The position numbers and the translations under genes are program-made. A DNA stretch of 64,000 nucleotides. It comes from Euptelea pleiosperma (Eukaryota; Streptophyta; Magnoliopsida; Ranunculales; Eupteleaceae). The stretch spans positions 18,150,829 to 18,214,828 of the forward strand of contig CM068540.1 of the NCBI GenBank assembly GCA_035048495.1. Direction: 5' to 3'. Positions within the stretch are counted from its first letter, which is position 1; each line of letters opens with the position of its first letter. This document shows positions 22,529 through 33,801 of this stretch, one piece after another. The notes beneath the pieces were generated by a model, which worked only from the letters and a program-made list of their open reading frames with translations, did not search any database and was not told the DNA's origin.

Positions 22529-24140
22529 TGAAATTCCCTTATAATTACCACGTAAAGTCATAGATGGGCGGGGGATGGGTGGGGGTGGGTGAATAGGAGA
22601 CTCTTTAAATTCTCTGCCGATCCGTTATGAATTAAAATATTATTGATCACATAAAGCGGAAAATAATCAAATAATTTAAATCTAAATTATCACAGAGCAA
22701 AGATATAGAAAATTTGAGACAAAAGTGTTAAAACAATCATAATCACACAAGTCACGGATTTATAGTGGTTCGGTGACTCCGCACCTACGTCCACTGTCAA
22801 TAGTCAATATGAATAATATTATATTATCTTAATCATGCATTACAACATATCCAATTGAAATAAATAATCAACTAACTAAGCTACCACTTAGTTTCGATCT
22901 AACAAGAATCGCTTCTCGCTCACCTTGAGAGTCAGCCTAGGCTAGTAGTCTATTTAGAGAAATTTTATTCTCATGGATCTACAATCTTCAACTCATTTAG
23001 ATGAGTCCACACTCATCCATCAATCACAAAAAGTTCAAGTTTGATAATATAAAATTCGTTCTAAAAGGTTTGTCCTAGAAGATACTTACCTTTCGATGAA
23101 TTCGATAAAATGATGAATTGTCGTAGAAGAATTAGTCATAGAGATACTCTGCCAATGATGATCTTCTTCTTAGAAGAAGATGATTGTAGTGAACAATATC
23201 TAATCATCTCTTCAAAACACTAAGAGCCTTCACAAGAATAGATAGCTTTGCTTGGGTGAAGCTCTTACAAATTTCAAATTTCTAGAACTCAAAAGATTAA
23301 TAATCAAGAGTTGTAGTTAAGAGATAGCTTGATTGGATTTCCATAAATGGAAAGCAAGGACTCTAATATTTAGGTCTATTTTCCTTTTATGAGAAACGAA
23401 CCTAAAATAGCCGTTTGAAGGCTTTAAGAGCGCCTCAATTCGCAAAAATGATTGAGTCAAAATTAGATTTGAAAGGGGCGGGGTCGACCGCACTTTTTGT
23501 CTAGTCGACTGGACTTCAGTCGACTGCACTATGTGCTCGGTGGCCCACTCAGTTCAGAACGCAAAAATCCCCTTTTTAAGATTCGGTCGACCGCATCATT
23601 TGCTCGGTCGACCGCTCAGGTCGAAACATGGATAATTCCATTTTACGGGGTCTGGTCGACTGCACCTTTTGACAGGTCGACCGGTCAGAGTCAGTAGACT
23701 CCGGTCGCCTGCTCAGAATGGTCGGTCGATCGATCCTCGTAGACCTCCAAAAAATATCAAAATAATTTTTAACAATCTATCCAACTTTTACCAGATAGAC
23801 ACCTAAAGATACGAAAAGAACTAAGGGTCAACTAAGGTCAATTTTATCCACCAGCGACGTGCGATGCAACCTTAGATGTAAGTACCGCAACACGTGATTC
23901 CTGAAGTTGAACATTCGTTGAGAGAGAACGTACTTTGATCTTTCATATCTTCATGTGGTGAACTTGTCTTTGTCTTCAGTTGATCTTGAGTACTTGAGTT
24001 GGTTTTCTTCATCTATAATTCTTCCTCTGATTTGTTGATGAAGTTCACTTGATCTTTGATTCTTCAGTCTTCAGTGAACTCACCGATATTAATTTACAGG
24101 AGAACTAAGTATACCTGAGATTGACAACTGATACTTCTCA
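22529..24140 (-). repeat. 3' LTR of Sirevirus 2
   Basis: 1612 bp, TGAAATTCCC to ATACTTCTCA on the + strand. About ten GGTCGACCG/AGTCGACTG palindromes at 23475-23735 lie upstream of a decayed TATA region near 23365. The PPT (AAGGGGAGAT, minus) follows at 24141-24150. Confidence 0.92.
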
Positions 24141-24150
24141 ATCTCCCCTT

Positions 24151-24789
24151 ATGTAAATGCCAGGACAAAAATAAATTAACAACTCAATTATATTACAATT
24201 TTTGCCCAAAAACAAATCAGCAAAGCTCCCCCTCAATACAATGTCCACCCAAAAATAAAATCAAGTGGCTCAAGGGAATAATACAAATCGTGATTAGTAC
24301 AAAAATTGAAGAATCTACTTGTATCTACAAAACCAATCATCTTGACAGAACATATCATTAGTACATTAGTCCAATAATATCAAAAACGTCTTCTCAGTAT
24401 ATTAGTCCAATAAAACCAAAAGGTAGTAGAAATCACAGACTTTATGGCAAGTAGATCAAGAGTAGATATAATATCCAAAATCATAAAGATAGCACAAACC
24501 CCAAAAATATATAATTGATTTCTCCCCTTTTTGTCAAGCATTGACAAAGGGAACAAACCAAATGAATGGACATGGCTTATATAAAAATGATTAAGGATCT
24601 CCCCACAAAATATATCAAATAGCCATTCAAAACATACCTAATATAGTCAACTTAATAACTCAAAAATCCATAATCACACAAACACATAACCAAACAAAGT
24701 GACAAAGTATCAGATGGAACACACCAATAGTATCAAATAATACATCCAGATAAAATATACTATAGATCTAATACATTAGCAACCAGTCT
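24151..24789 (-). other. 3' untranslated region of Sirevirus 2
   Basis: Non-coding. It holds the PPT-like hairpin at about 24520-24555 (TTTTTGTCAAGCATTGACAAA on +), equivalent to 11331-11362. Confidence 0.5.
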
Positions 24790-25926
24790 CTACTCGTAGT
24801 CCTCATCCTCATCATCTTCATCGGCATCATCATCATCATCATCTGCATCATAATCATTTTCTTCGTCTTCATATTTGTCTTCGTCCTTGTCTTCATCTTC
24901 ATCTTCATCTTCATCTTCATCATCATCAACAACAACAGCAGGTACATTGGCCTCCTCAGGGGAAGACTCTGGATAGTCAGGGTGTTGAGATCTAAGAAAC
25001 GAAGTCATGCACTGTTGTCGTCGAGAAAATTTGTCGAACGATGAACATAGATTGTCCAACTTGAACAAAAGGTCTGTAATGGAAGCAGAAAAAAATGGAC
25101 GACGAGAGCCTGAGCTTGAGGCGGATGCAGAAGCAGAAGATTATCCTATTAGCATCTTACTAAAAGTGGCTTGATAAATAGGAGAAATCTGATGCAGAGT
25201 TTCATCCGAGTCTAGAATTTGTGCTTTGAAATGATTCAAAATTTTTGAAACTAAAATGCCAAAAGGTAAAGATCGCTTACGATTTTCAATTGATAAATTT
25301 TCTACCGTCAGATGAAAAATAAAGAATGACCACAAAGTTGAGTACCTTTCAATAGACAGAACAAGATATACTGAGTATATGGTGTTGTCCAGCCTTTGGG
25401 ACCAAATTGTATGAAAAAATCAAACCTAGCAGATGGTACATGGGAAGTAATTCCCTAGTGGCCAGATCAGAACTTCAAGCAACTACCTTCCCACAAATGG
25501 CCTTACAAATAGCCTTTTTATTCTTTAATGGCAGGGAAGGGGGAAAAATTCCTCCATTTGAGACTCGAAAAAGACCAAAATTTTAGAGATCAAGGAAACG
25601 GTTATCTTGTTCTTTACTCCTCTCACTTCAGAATAAAGGTAGAAATTTCTGGATCATGATTATTCAGATTGCAATATAACATTCTTATAAGCTCAGGATA
25701 TGAAACACCAAAAAATGAAAGAAGTTTAGACCAACCTACCGAGTTAAGAAGATTTTGGACGCCAGTCATGGATACTTCATTCTCAATAACACCATGCTCC
25801 ATGGTAACATCATTTTTTATATATTTTCATGAAACTTCCTCTAGCCATAGGATTGATGAAGAGACTAAGAGGATAGGGATCACTTGAAGATGACTCACCT
25901 CTTGTTCTTTTCCCTTTAGGAGTCAT
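24790..25926 (-). pseudogene. Third ORF of Sirevirus 2 (broken)
   Basis: Starts MTPKGKRTRGESSSSDPY at 25926. Early stops follow within about 40 codons and the middle shifts frame repeatedly. A clean 64-codon stretch at 25335-25141 contains NRKRSLPFGILVSKILN, which bridges the point where Sirevirus 1 is frameshifted, showing that the parent gene was one continuous ORF. The C-terminal part (25068-24790) keeps DKFSRRQQCMTSFLRSQHPD and a long acidic tail. The same domain arrangement as at 11607-12765 indicates a conserved, non-envelope accessory protein of unknown role. Confidence 0.72.
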
Positions 25927-26098
25927 GGAGAGAAAACCAAAGAAATTTCAAAAAAAATACTAGTAATGGGAGAGAGAAATCTCTTGAAAGAGATTAGATT
26001 TTTGGAGGCAAATAGGTTTCTTAATAAGAAATGGAAGACTACCAATAGTTTCTAGGGTTCAAGAGAGGTTTCTAATGAGCCAAAATCATTTTGGAACA

Positions 26099-26105
26099 AT
26101 TTATA
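26099..26105 (-). promoter_or_regulatory. TATA box of the internal third-ORF promoter (Sirevirus 2)
   Basis: TATAAAT on the minus strand, about 173 bp before the ATG at 25926 and preceded (26110-26375) by GGTCGACC/GGTCGACCGGAC/GGTCGGCCGGAC motifs, as in Sirevirus 1. Confidence 0.55.
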
Positions 26106-26639
26106 ACCAAGGGCGGTAGACCGAACATGGGTCGACCCGTATCGAAATCGTATGGCATATCGGGTACGAGGCGCAGTTGACTGATCATTATGGTCGGTCG
26201 ACCGGACATGTTTGGTCGGCCCGACTCCACAAACATTTTCAAAAACAAAAAAATTATTTTCTTTGGTTAACCGGACAATTTATTCAATCGACCTGACTCT
26301 GCAAAAATCATTTCTAAAAACCTAAGGACCTTGGCAAATTCATCGGTCGGCCGGACAATTTCTTCGATCAGCCCTTTGAAAATGTCAATTCCAGAAACCC
26401 AAAACATCCAATTTTATCAAATGTAATACTATCACCAATGAAATTATTTTCCAATAATAATTTTGTACCAAATATCATCACACAAAGAATATTAACCAAC
26501 AATTATAGTCCCAAAAAAATTTACAAAACTAATCTAACTATCGTTTTGAAGATTAGAAGAGTACACTAACTGAACAATTCGAGTTAAGATATTCAATGAC
26601 TTCAGTTAGCCCAGTTTGTATAACACGAATTTATCAATA

Positions 26640-27989
26640 GGACAAACTCCTATAGATTTCCTCATATTCATATCTGAGTGAGTCTAAATGTTTGGTCAAA
26701 TATCAACAAGTTGGATTTCAGCGTTAACATATTCCAATGAAATGATTTGTTCTTCAACCAGCTCTCTAATAAAATGATGTCTAATGTCAATGTGCTTGGT
26801 TCTTGAGTGTTGTACATGATTTTTAGAAATACATATAGCATTAGTATTATCATAGAATAAATTCATAGAACCCTGGTTAATGCCATAGTCTGACAACATT
26901 TGCATCATTCAAATTAGTTGAGCACAGTAGCTGCCAGCGACAATATATTTTGCTTTAGCAGTAGACAAAGATATTGCATTTTGTTTCTTGCTATGCCAGG
27001 CTACCAAACAATTTCCAATATAAAAACACCCACCATTGGTGCTTTTTCTATCATCAGCATTTCTTACCCAGTCGGCATCGGATTAACCAGCAATTTTACT
27101 ATTAGTTTCAAGAGGATACTAGAGACCATATTCAATAGTACTACTAATGGATTTAATAATTCTTTTAAAAGCTGTGAGATGAGATTCTTTAGGGTTAGAT
27201 TGATATCTAACACAAGCTCCTACACTAAAAGCAATGTCAGGACTGTTCGTAGTAAGATAGAGAAGATTACTAATCATACTTTTGTAGAGTCTGATCAACC
27301 GATTTTTTAGTTAAATCTTTGTGAGTTTAATGTTGTGCTCATTGGACTGTGTGCAAATTTAAAGGAATCTAGCCCAAATTTCTTAATTAATTCTTTATAA
27401 TATTTAGTCTGGGAAAGAAAATTTTATTATCTAATTGCTTAACTTGGAGTCCCAAAAAGAAATTCAGTTCCTCTTCCATGCTCATCTCAAATTCAGATTT
27501 CATAGCTTGAGCAAATTCTAAAGCATATTTTTCGGTGGTTGAGCCAAAGACAATGTCATCAACATATATTTGAGATATTAACACTCCATTATCTCTTTTC
27601 TTGATAAACAGTGTTTTATCAACTGTCCCTCTTGTGAATCTATTTTCTAATAGAAATTGAAGTAATCTTTCATACCAAGCTCTTGGTGCTTGCTTCAATC
27701 CATATAAGGCTTTCTTAAGCCTATAGACATGATTACATTTATGCGGATCTTCAAAACCATTTTCTACGTATACTTCTTCCTCTAGAATACCATTTAGGAA
27801 TGCACTTTTAACTCCATTTGATATAAATTAAATTGTAAAACACAAGCTAATGCTAAAAGAATCCTAATAGATTTTAATCTTGCTACCAGAGCAAATTTCT
27901 GATCAAAATCAATTTCTTCAACTTGAGAATATCCTTGAGCCACCAATCTGGCTTTGGTTCTAGATATTATTCCATTCTCATTAAATTTA
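26640..27989 (-). pseudogene. Sirevirus 2 RT (3' part) and RNase H
   Basis: Downstream half of RT after the Sirevirus 3 insertion. [20 protein letters not shown] and [10 protein letters not shown] with YVDD lie in 27698-27387. RNase H is scrambled in 27380-26910. Its tail ([34 protein letters not shown]) lies in 26908-26696. Stops and small indels are scattered through it. The RT N-terminal half is on the other side of the guest element at 35331-35542. Confidence 0.82.
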
Positions 27990-29205
27990 TGAAATAACCA
28001 CCGGTCCGTTCTCTTTAATCGGAAATATCTAGAAGGGGGGGTTAATTAGGTATTTAAAATTATACCTAAATAGTTTTATTGGTCTTTGGTAGGGAATAAA
28101 ATCGCATGCCTTAGTTGTTTGAGAAATGATTATCATAATCGATTCAAATCGAATATACATCTGAGGTATATCTTCTTTTTGTTGTTTGATCTAATCAATA
28201 TAGATAGCAGAATACAAACAGATAATCACACAAGAAACGAGATTTTTATGTGGAAACCTTAGCCAAGGAAAACCACGGGACCACGTCAGACGAAAAGTAT
28301 CACTAACTGAAAAGTTAAACGAAACAAAGGTTACCTATGTAGCACCATTGCAAATACAACTACCAACCTTAGCAAAGGTCTACTGCCAATGCGTCCACGT
28401 TCTCTGAATCAACGCTACGAGTCTACGCGCGCCCTTCTAGCCAAGAAGTCTTATCCGCTTGTTCAGTTTGGTACACCCCAAACCTACCGTCGATCAGCCA
28501 CTCCGATCTTATTTCTCAACACTCCAGCCTTTGCCGAAGGTGAAGGATTTAGTACACCCTGAACCATAGGTTGCTCAATGGGTGTTGAGTTACACTGGTA
28601 CACTCAGGCTACTAGGTCAAATATCTATGTGGAAGACCTAAGCTAAGTAATCGATCAAGCTCTTGGCTTTGATCTAGAAGAGGACTCCAATCGACTGGGC
28701 TATGATCATGTTCTATCTCGTAGACAACAATCGATTTTACAGATGTGTCAAATCGATTGGGCTTTGATCATGTTCTGCCTCGTAGGCTCCAATCGATTTT
28801 ACAGAAGTCTCCAATCGATTGGGCTTTGTCCAATTGATTGGAACTTGTCTAATAGATCGGACTCTCCCAAATGTCAATAACTTTGACTAAGACTTGGGTC
28901 GGTCCAATGACTAGGTTTGACCATTATATTTTATTCATTTTAAACCTATTTCTATGGCCACTAAGACACTTACCTTCCTAAGCGAACGTACATGATCTAT
29001 AACTGACAAATGAGCAGTAACTCAGATGACTCTTGTCGTCAACCGTCTGATCCTTGTTGTCCCTGTCTTCTAGTCTTTACGTAGTCAACAAAGTATGTGT
29101 ATCACGACATCTTCACACAACATTGGTGCTCGTAGGAACGGTTACAAAAATGTTTTTATGTCACATGGAATCTTTGCCAAATTGAATATGAAAATATTCC
29201 TTACA
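27990..29205 (-). repeat. 3' LTR of Sirevirus 3
   Basis: 1216 bp, from TGAAATAACC to TTCCTTACA. It has about seven variants of CCAATCGATTGG at 28688-28862 (U3 side). The PPT (AAAAGGGGAGAT, minus) is at 29206-29217. Confidence 0.88.
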
Positions 29206-30259
29206 ATCTCCCCTTTTGACAATTTCGTGACAAAAAAATATTTAATCATAAAGAAGATAATACAAAAGAATTATAATCCCACCCTCTTACATGATTCACT
29301 CACTATCTCACTATCTCACAATCTCTCAGAGATAACCGAACAGATAATAGAATAGCTTTTGATCTATTTCTTGCACATTCTACAAACAACACATACCATG
29401 TAATATCATCGGTAATCAATAAATTAATAAAATACAGTAAGTTAATTATACACATCACAGGTAGAGAAATAGGTAAAATAATGATAATTTTACTCATAAA
29501 TTTCTCTCCCCATATCTCATGCAACTACTAGTTTACCTCTATGATTTTCTCTCTCCATTTTTGTCACAAAATGACAAAGGTACAGAAAATAAATAGATAA
29601 ATAACATGCATAATCGTTATCATGAATCACAAGTGCATCAGTACAACATGATAATAAGTATAAAGACTAAAAGATAGGCATGTCGCATAGTCTAAATACA
29701 TCAATATTTTAAATTTTGGTGAAACCATTTAACCAATCATAAATATTTTTTAAATAAATTTTAAATTTTTAAATCATCTCTGAAAAATTTACAACTCACA
29801 GAACTCAAATCAGATCAATCCGGATTAATTCGAATAAAAATTCAAATATGAAGTATGCTAAAATTTATGAAAAGTCAAGTTAAATGCAATGTATAATGAG
29901 TTTCAATGTGATTGGCATTAAAAAATATCAAACATAGGATTTTAGATTTAACTACTCAGTTTAATCTTGAATAGTTCAAATACAGTCAATCTGGGCCATT
30001 TATCAGAGCCAGTCAGTCAAAATAATACAGTTTAGTTGAATTTTTAATTTCTTTCACTTGGGTGTACTGTGATCTGACTTTCCACTTCTTAGGGTACAAG
30101 ACAAATGTTAGTAAAAATCTAAATACTTTATTCAAAATCTGGAGGTATCCTATATCCAATCATGAAATCCCCATTAGAGCTAATAGGTTCTCACTAACTC
30201 TCTATTTACAAGTGTTTTTATTAATGTGATTTTACATTACTTTTATAGCAAATATGGCT
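29206..30259 (-). other. Sirevirus 3 internal region 1, 3' untranslated part
   Basis: AT-rich and non-coding. A PPT-like hairpin (TTTTTGTCACAAAATGACAAA on +) lies at about 29557-29577. Small ORFs such as 29303-29524 have no support. Confidence 0.5.
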
Positions 30260-31250
30260 ATTTTTTACTCACTTGTTTTAACAGAATATCATTTTTCAAG
30301 TTCTCATCTTTTGACACTTGGTCGGTTTGGGAACTTTCACATTCGGTTGGTATGGTATCCTCTGTAGCATTAAGTAATCAGATTTTTATATAGATCGGGG
30401 CCATACAGATTTTACTACATCCACTTGAGGTAGCTCTTTCCATAGAGAACTATCACACAATGAGGCTAACAGTCGATTACTTTGTAGTTTCAAAATTAAC
30501 TGAGGGTAGGAACACAACTAATTTGAAGTCATGAAAAGTAGAAGTTTATTTTTGATTCCCATAGAGTACTAAATTTATTACCTCAATAAAATCTAGTCCC
30601 AACCAGTGTCAGTCAGTGTGCATGTGAATAACAAGTTAAAACTTATGAACATCCACTAACTGAGAATTATTAAAATAGACTAATCTTCTGAATATTTTAG
30701 AGTTTTCTACAATGATCTAGTATCAATTTACCTTGTGTCAAGTCCTGGTTCTAGAGTCAATGCCCATTATATTAAAAGCAATTATGCGGTGCACAACTCT
30801 AAAACAGAATCCTAACAAAATATAAAAAAAATTTAATTTTCAAATTTTCTATTTTTGTTTTTGAATAGATTAATTCAAAACAATACAAATAATCAAAGAT
30901 CTAAACAAATAGAAAACTATAAAGAAAATAAAATCCTAAAACAAAACTACACACCCACTCACAAAAGATATAACATCATAAAATAGAGAAGAGTGTACAG
31001 AACCCCATTTATTCAATCAATGGGACAAGTGCCAATAGACTTCATAAAGAATTTATGCCAAATAGAATCTAGATTTATCAGTCATTCATTTCTTACCCAT
31101 ATGGTCTTATACCTTTTAGGTGGGTTCTTTTTCTTCTCCATTTATTTAGGTGGTAATGGAGGATTGACATTTCTCTTTTTATTTGTCATCTTCTTCTGAG
31201 TCCTTTGAGTTTGGGTGCTCTTGAGTTTCATAAGGTTTGCAATCTCTCTA
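30260..31250 (-). pseudogene. Possible decayed third ORF of Sirevirus 3
   Basis: The minus strand reads as patches of protein-like sequence in shifting frames: a basic start region (KKMTNKKRNVNPPLPPK), KRYKTIWVRNE, LASLCDSSLWKELPQVDVV, and an acidic/Lys tail near 30300. The position (before the 3' untranslated region and PPT) equals that of the third ORF in Sirevirus 1 and 2. I cannot show domain similarity by eye, so this rests on place and composition. Confidence 0.3.
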
Positions 31251-31321
31251 CTCAAGGCATTCGACTTTTGATGTAGGGTTGTTATTTTATGGAGTAGGTC
31301 TCCTTGGTTCCTATATGATAT

Positions 31322-32972
31322 TTAAAATTTCATCGGTCCGTTCTCTTTAACTCAATATACCTAGAAGGGGGGGTTGATTAGGTATTTAAAATTAATTATA
31401 CCTACACAATTTTACTTGACGATGGTAAGGGAATTAAATCGCATGCCTTAGTTATTTGATAAAAGATTATTACAACCGACTCAAATTGAATATACCTTCG
31501 TGGTATATTTTCTTTTCGTCGTTTGATCTAATCAAAATATATTACGGAATACAAACAAATAATCACACTAGACAAGAGATTTTTACGTGGAAACCTTTGC
31601 CAAGGAAAAACTATGGGACCACGTCCAGACGAAAAGTATCACTAACTAAAAAGTTAAACGAAACAAAGGTTACTTACGTAGCACCGTTGCAAATACAGCT
31701 TCCAACCTTAGCCAAGGCCTACTGCTGATGCATCTACGTCCTCTGAATCAACGCTATGAATCTACGCGCGCCCTTCCAGCCAAGAAGTCTTATTTACTTT
31801 TTCAGTTTGGTACACCCCAAACCTACCGTTGATCGGCTCCTCTGATCGTAATTCTCAACACTCTCGCCTTTGCAGAAGGTGAATGATTCAGTACACCCTA
31901 AACCCTAAGTTGCTTAATTGGTGTTGAGTTACACTAGTATACTCAGGTTACTAGGTCGAATATAGAAGTGGAAGACCCGGGCTGAGAAAAAGATCAAGCT
32001 CTTGGTTTTGATCAAGAAGAGAACAAGCAAACAAGATGTGAATGGAAAACAAGCTTCTTCTTCTTTGAATGGACATTCTAATAAATATAATATTTTCTTC
32101 TCTCTCTTGAAGATTGAGTCACTCTGTGTGTGTTTAGAGAAGGCATAGAAGGGTTCTATTTATAGAATTCCAAGACCCTGAGTCGTGTGGAACGTGGGAT
32201 GGTGGAATCAAGAATTTTGGATCTAAGAAAGACCAATTCTTTGCATGGTCCAATCAATTGGGCCATGTCTAATCGATTGGGGATAAGTATCCAATCGATT
32301 AGGCTCAATAAGATTTCTGTTCCGAAGGCTCCAATCAATTGCATAGGGTTCTCCAATCGATTTGACTCATATAACTTTCTGTTCCGAAGACTCCAATCGA
32401 TTACACAGAGTCTCCAATCGATTTGACTTAGATAACTTTCTGTCCCGAACACTCCAATTGATTACACAGAGTCTCCAATCGATTTGACCCAGATATGTTT
32501 CTGTCCCGAAGGCTCCAATCAATTCCATAGATTCTCTAATCGATTGGGCTGAAATAAGTTTCTGCCTCGTAGTTTCCAATCGATTGGGCTGTGTCCAATC
32601 GATTGGGAATTAGTGTCCAATTGATTGGACTATCCCATTAGTCAATATAATTGACTTAGACTCGGGTTTGTTCAATAACTAAGTTTGACCATTATATTTT
32701 GTTCATTTTAATCAACTCCTATGGCCACTAAGTCACTTACCTTCCTAATCGAGCGTACACGATCATTAACTGACAAATCGGTAGTTACTCAAATAACTCA
32801 TGTCGTCGACCGTCTGATTCTTGCTTTCTTTGTCTTTTAGTCTTCACGTAGTTGGTGAAGTATGCGTACCACGACATCTTCATACTACACTAGTGCTCGT
32901 AGGAACGGTTACAAGAATGTTTTTATGTCAAACAGAATCTTTGCCAAATTGAATATGAAAATATTCCTTACA
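31322..32972 (-). repeat. Middle LTR of Sirevirus 3 (unexplained third copy)
   Basis: Full-length LTR homologue, about 1.65 kb. The start is diverged (TTAAAATTTCATCGGTCCG) and the end is intact (TTCCTTACA). It has about fourteen CCAATCGATTGG variants at 32250-32632, the largest array of the three. The left flank CTATATGATAT vaguely recalls a decayed primer site and the right flank ATTCTCTCTTGG a purine run. There is no matching target duplication. It interrupts gag just after the zinc knuckle. Confidence 0.8.
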
Positions 32973-33009
32973 ATTCTCTCTTGGGGGGAACCATGGTATT
33001 TCTCCTCTT

Positions 33010-33711
33010 TCAAAAGCAATTCTTACTCAAGTGACCTTTACTCCTACAGTAATTACAAATAGGCGCATGCATAACAGGTTTGGGTCATGGTTGATCAACT
33101 TGTGGTGTGGGAGGAACTTTGGCTTTTACAAATTTAGTTCCTGAAGATGACGGGGTATTAACATTATCAACGTATCCAAGTCCCCGCTTGTCTCCACATC
33201 TTTGTCCCACACTTAGAATCTCATTTAATTTCTCGGTGCTTTGAGAAATATAAGGCAAGTCATTTTTTAGTTGAACTAGATCAAGTTCAAGTGACTTCCT
33301 CTTTTTCAGACATTCCTGATAATCAGATTCAAGAAATTTAACTTCGTCTTGGTGGCTAGCTTTCTCTTCTTCATGCTATCTAAAAATAGTTTCATACTTT
33401 TCATGCTCACTTTCGAAAGACATTTTAGCATCCGTACAAGTTTGGAACTCGCCTTCCAAGAACTTGTTTATCTCTTGAAGAGATTTCTTCTCTTCCCTAA
33501 GATGACCAACTAGCACAGATAATTCATTATTATCTAGTTTACAATCAAAATTTTTAGAGTCAAGAAATTCAACTCTATTAGTCAATTTCTTATTTGCATT
33601 GGTCAGTTTAAAGCTTTTTTTATATAGCTCTTGATAAGCAGTATAAAGATCACCTTGATCTTCACTGTTTGAGTCACTATGACTATTCACAGTGAACTCT
33701 TCTTTCGGCAT
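33010..33711 (-). pseudogene. Sirevirus 3 gag remnant lacking the capsid domain
   Basis: An ATG at 33711, only about 77 nt from the primer site, opens MPKEEFTVNSHSDSNSEDQG and an acidic coiled-coil segment matching the second half of gag in Sirevirus 1. A stop at 33378-33376 is followed in frame by more heptad sequence, LGYVDNVNTPSSSG and the zinc knuckle CNYCRSKGHLSKNC (33057-33017). The capsid half is absent, not merely mutated. The remaining protein could bind RNA and self-associate but not build a shell (inference). Confidence 0.7.
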
Positions 33712-33787
33712 CTTTATAAATGAAAAAAATAAACTGGTTTTGTAGAAATCTAAATTCAGGTGATTAAACATTTTTATAGAATAACCC

Positions 33788-33799
33788 GCTCTGATACCA
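33788..33799 (-). other. Primer binding site of Sirevirus 3
   Basis: TGGTATCAGAGC on the minus strand, 2 nt from the 5' LTR, as in Sirevirus 1. Confidence 0.9.
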
Positions 33800-33801
33800 A
33801 T

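Noticed and set aside
32187..32579. ORFs on both strands in the middle LTR
   Set aside because: Products of the CCAATCGATTGG array; repetitive Ser-Ile-Gln/Arg-Leu-Glu peptides.
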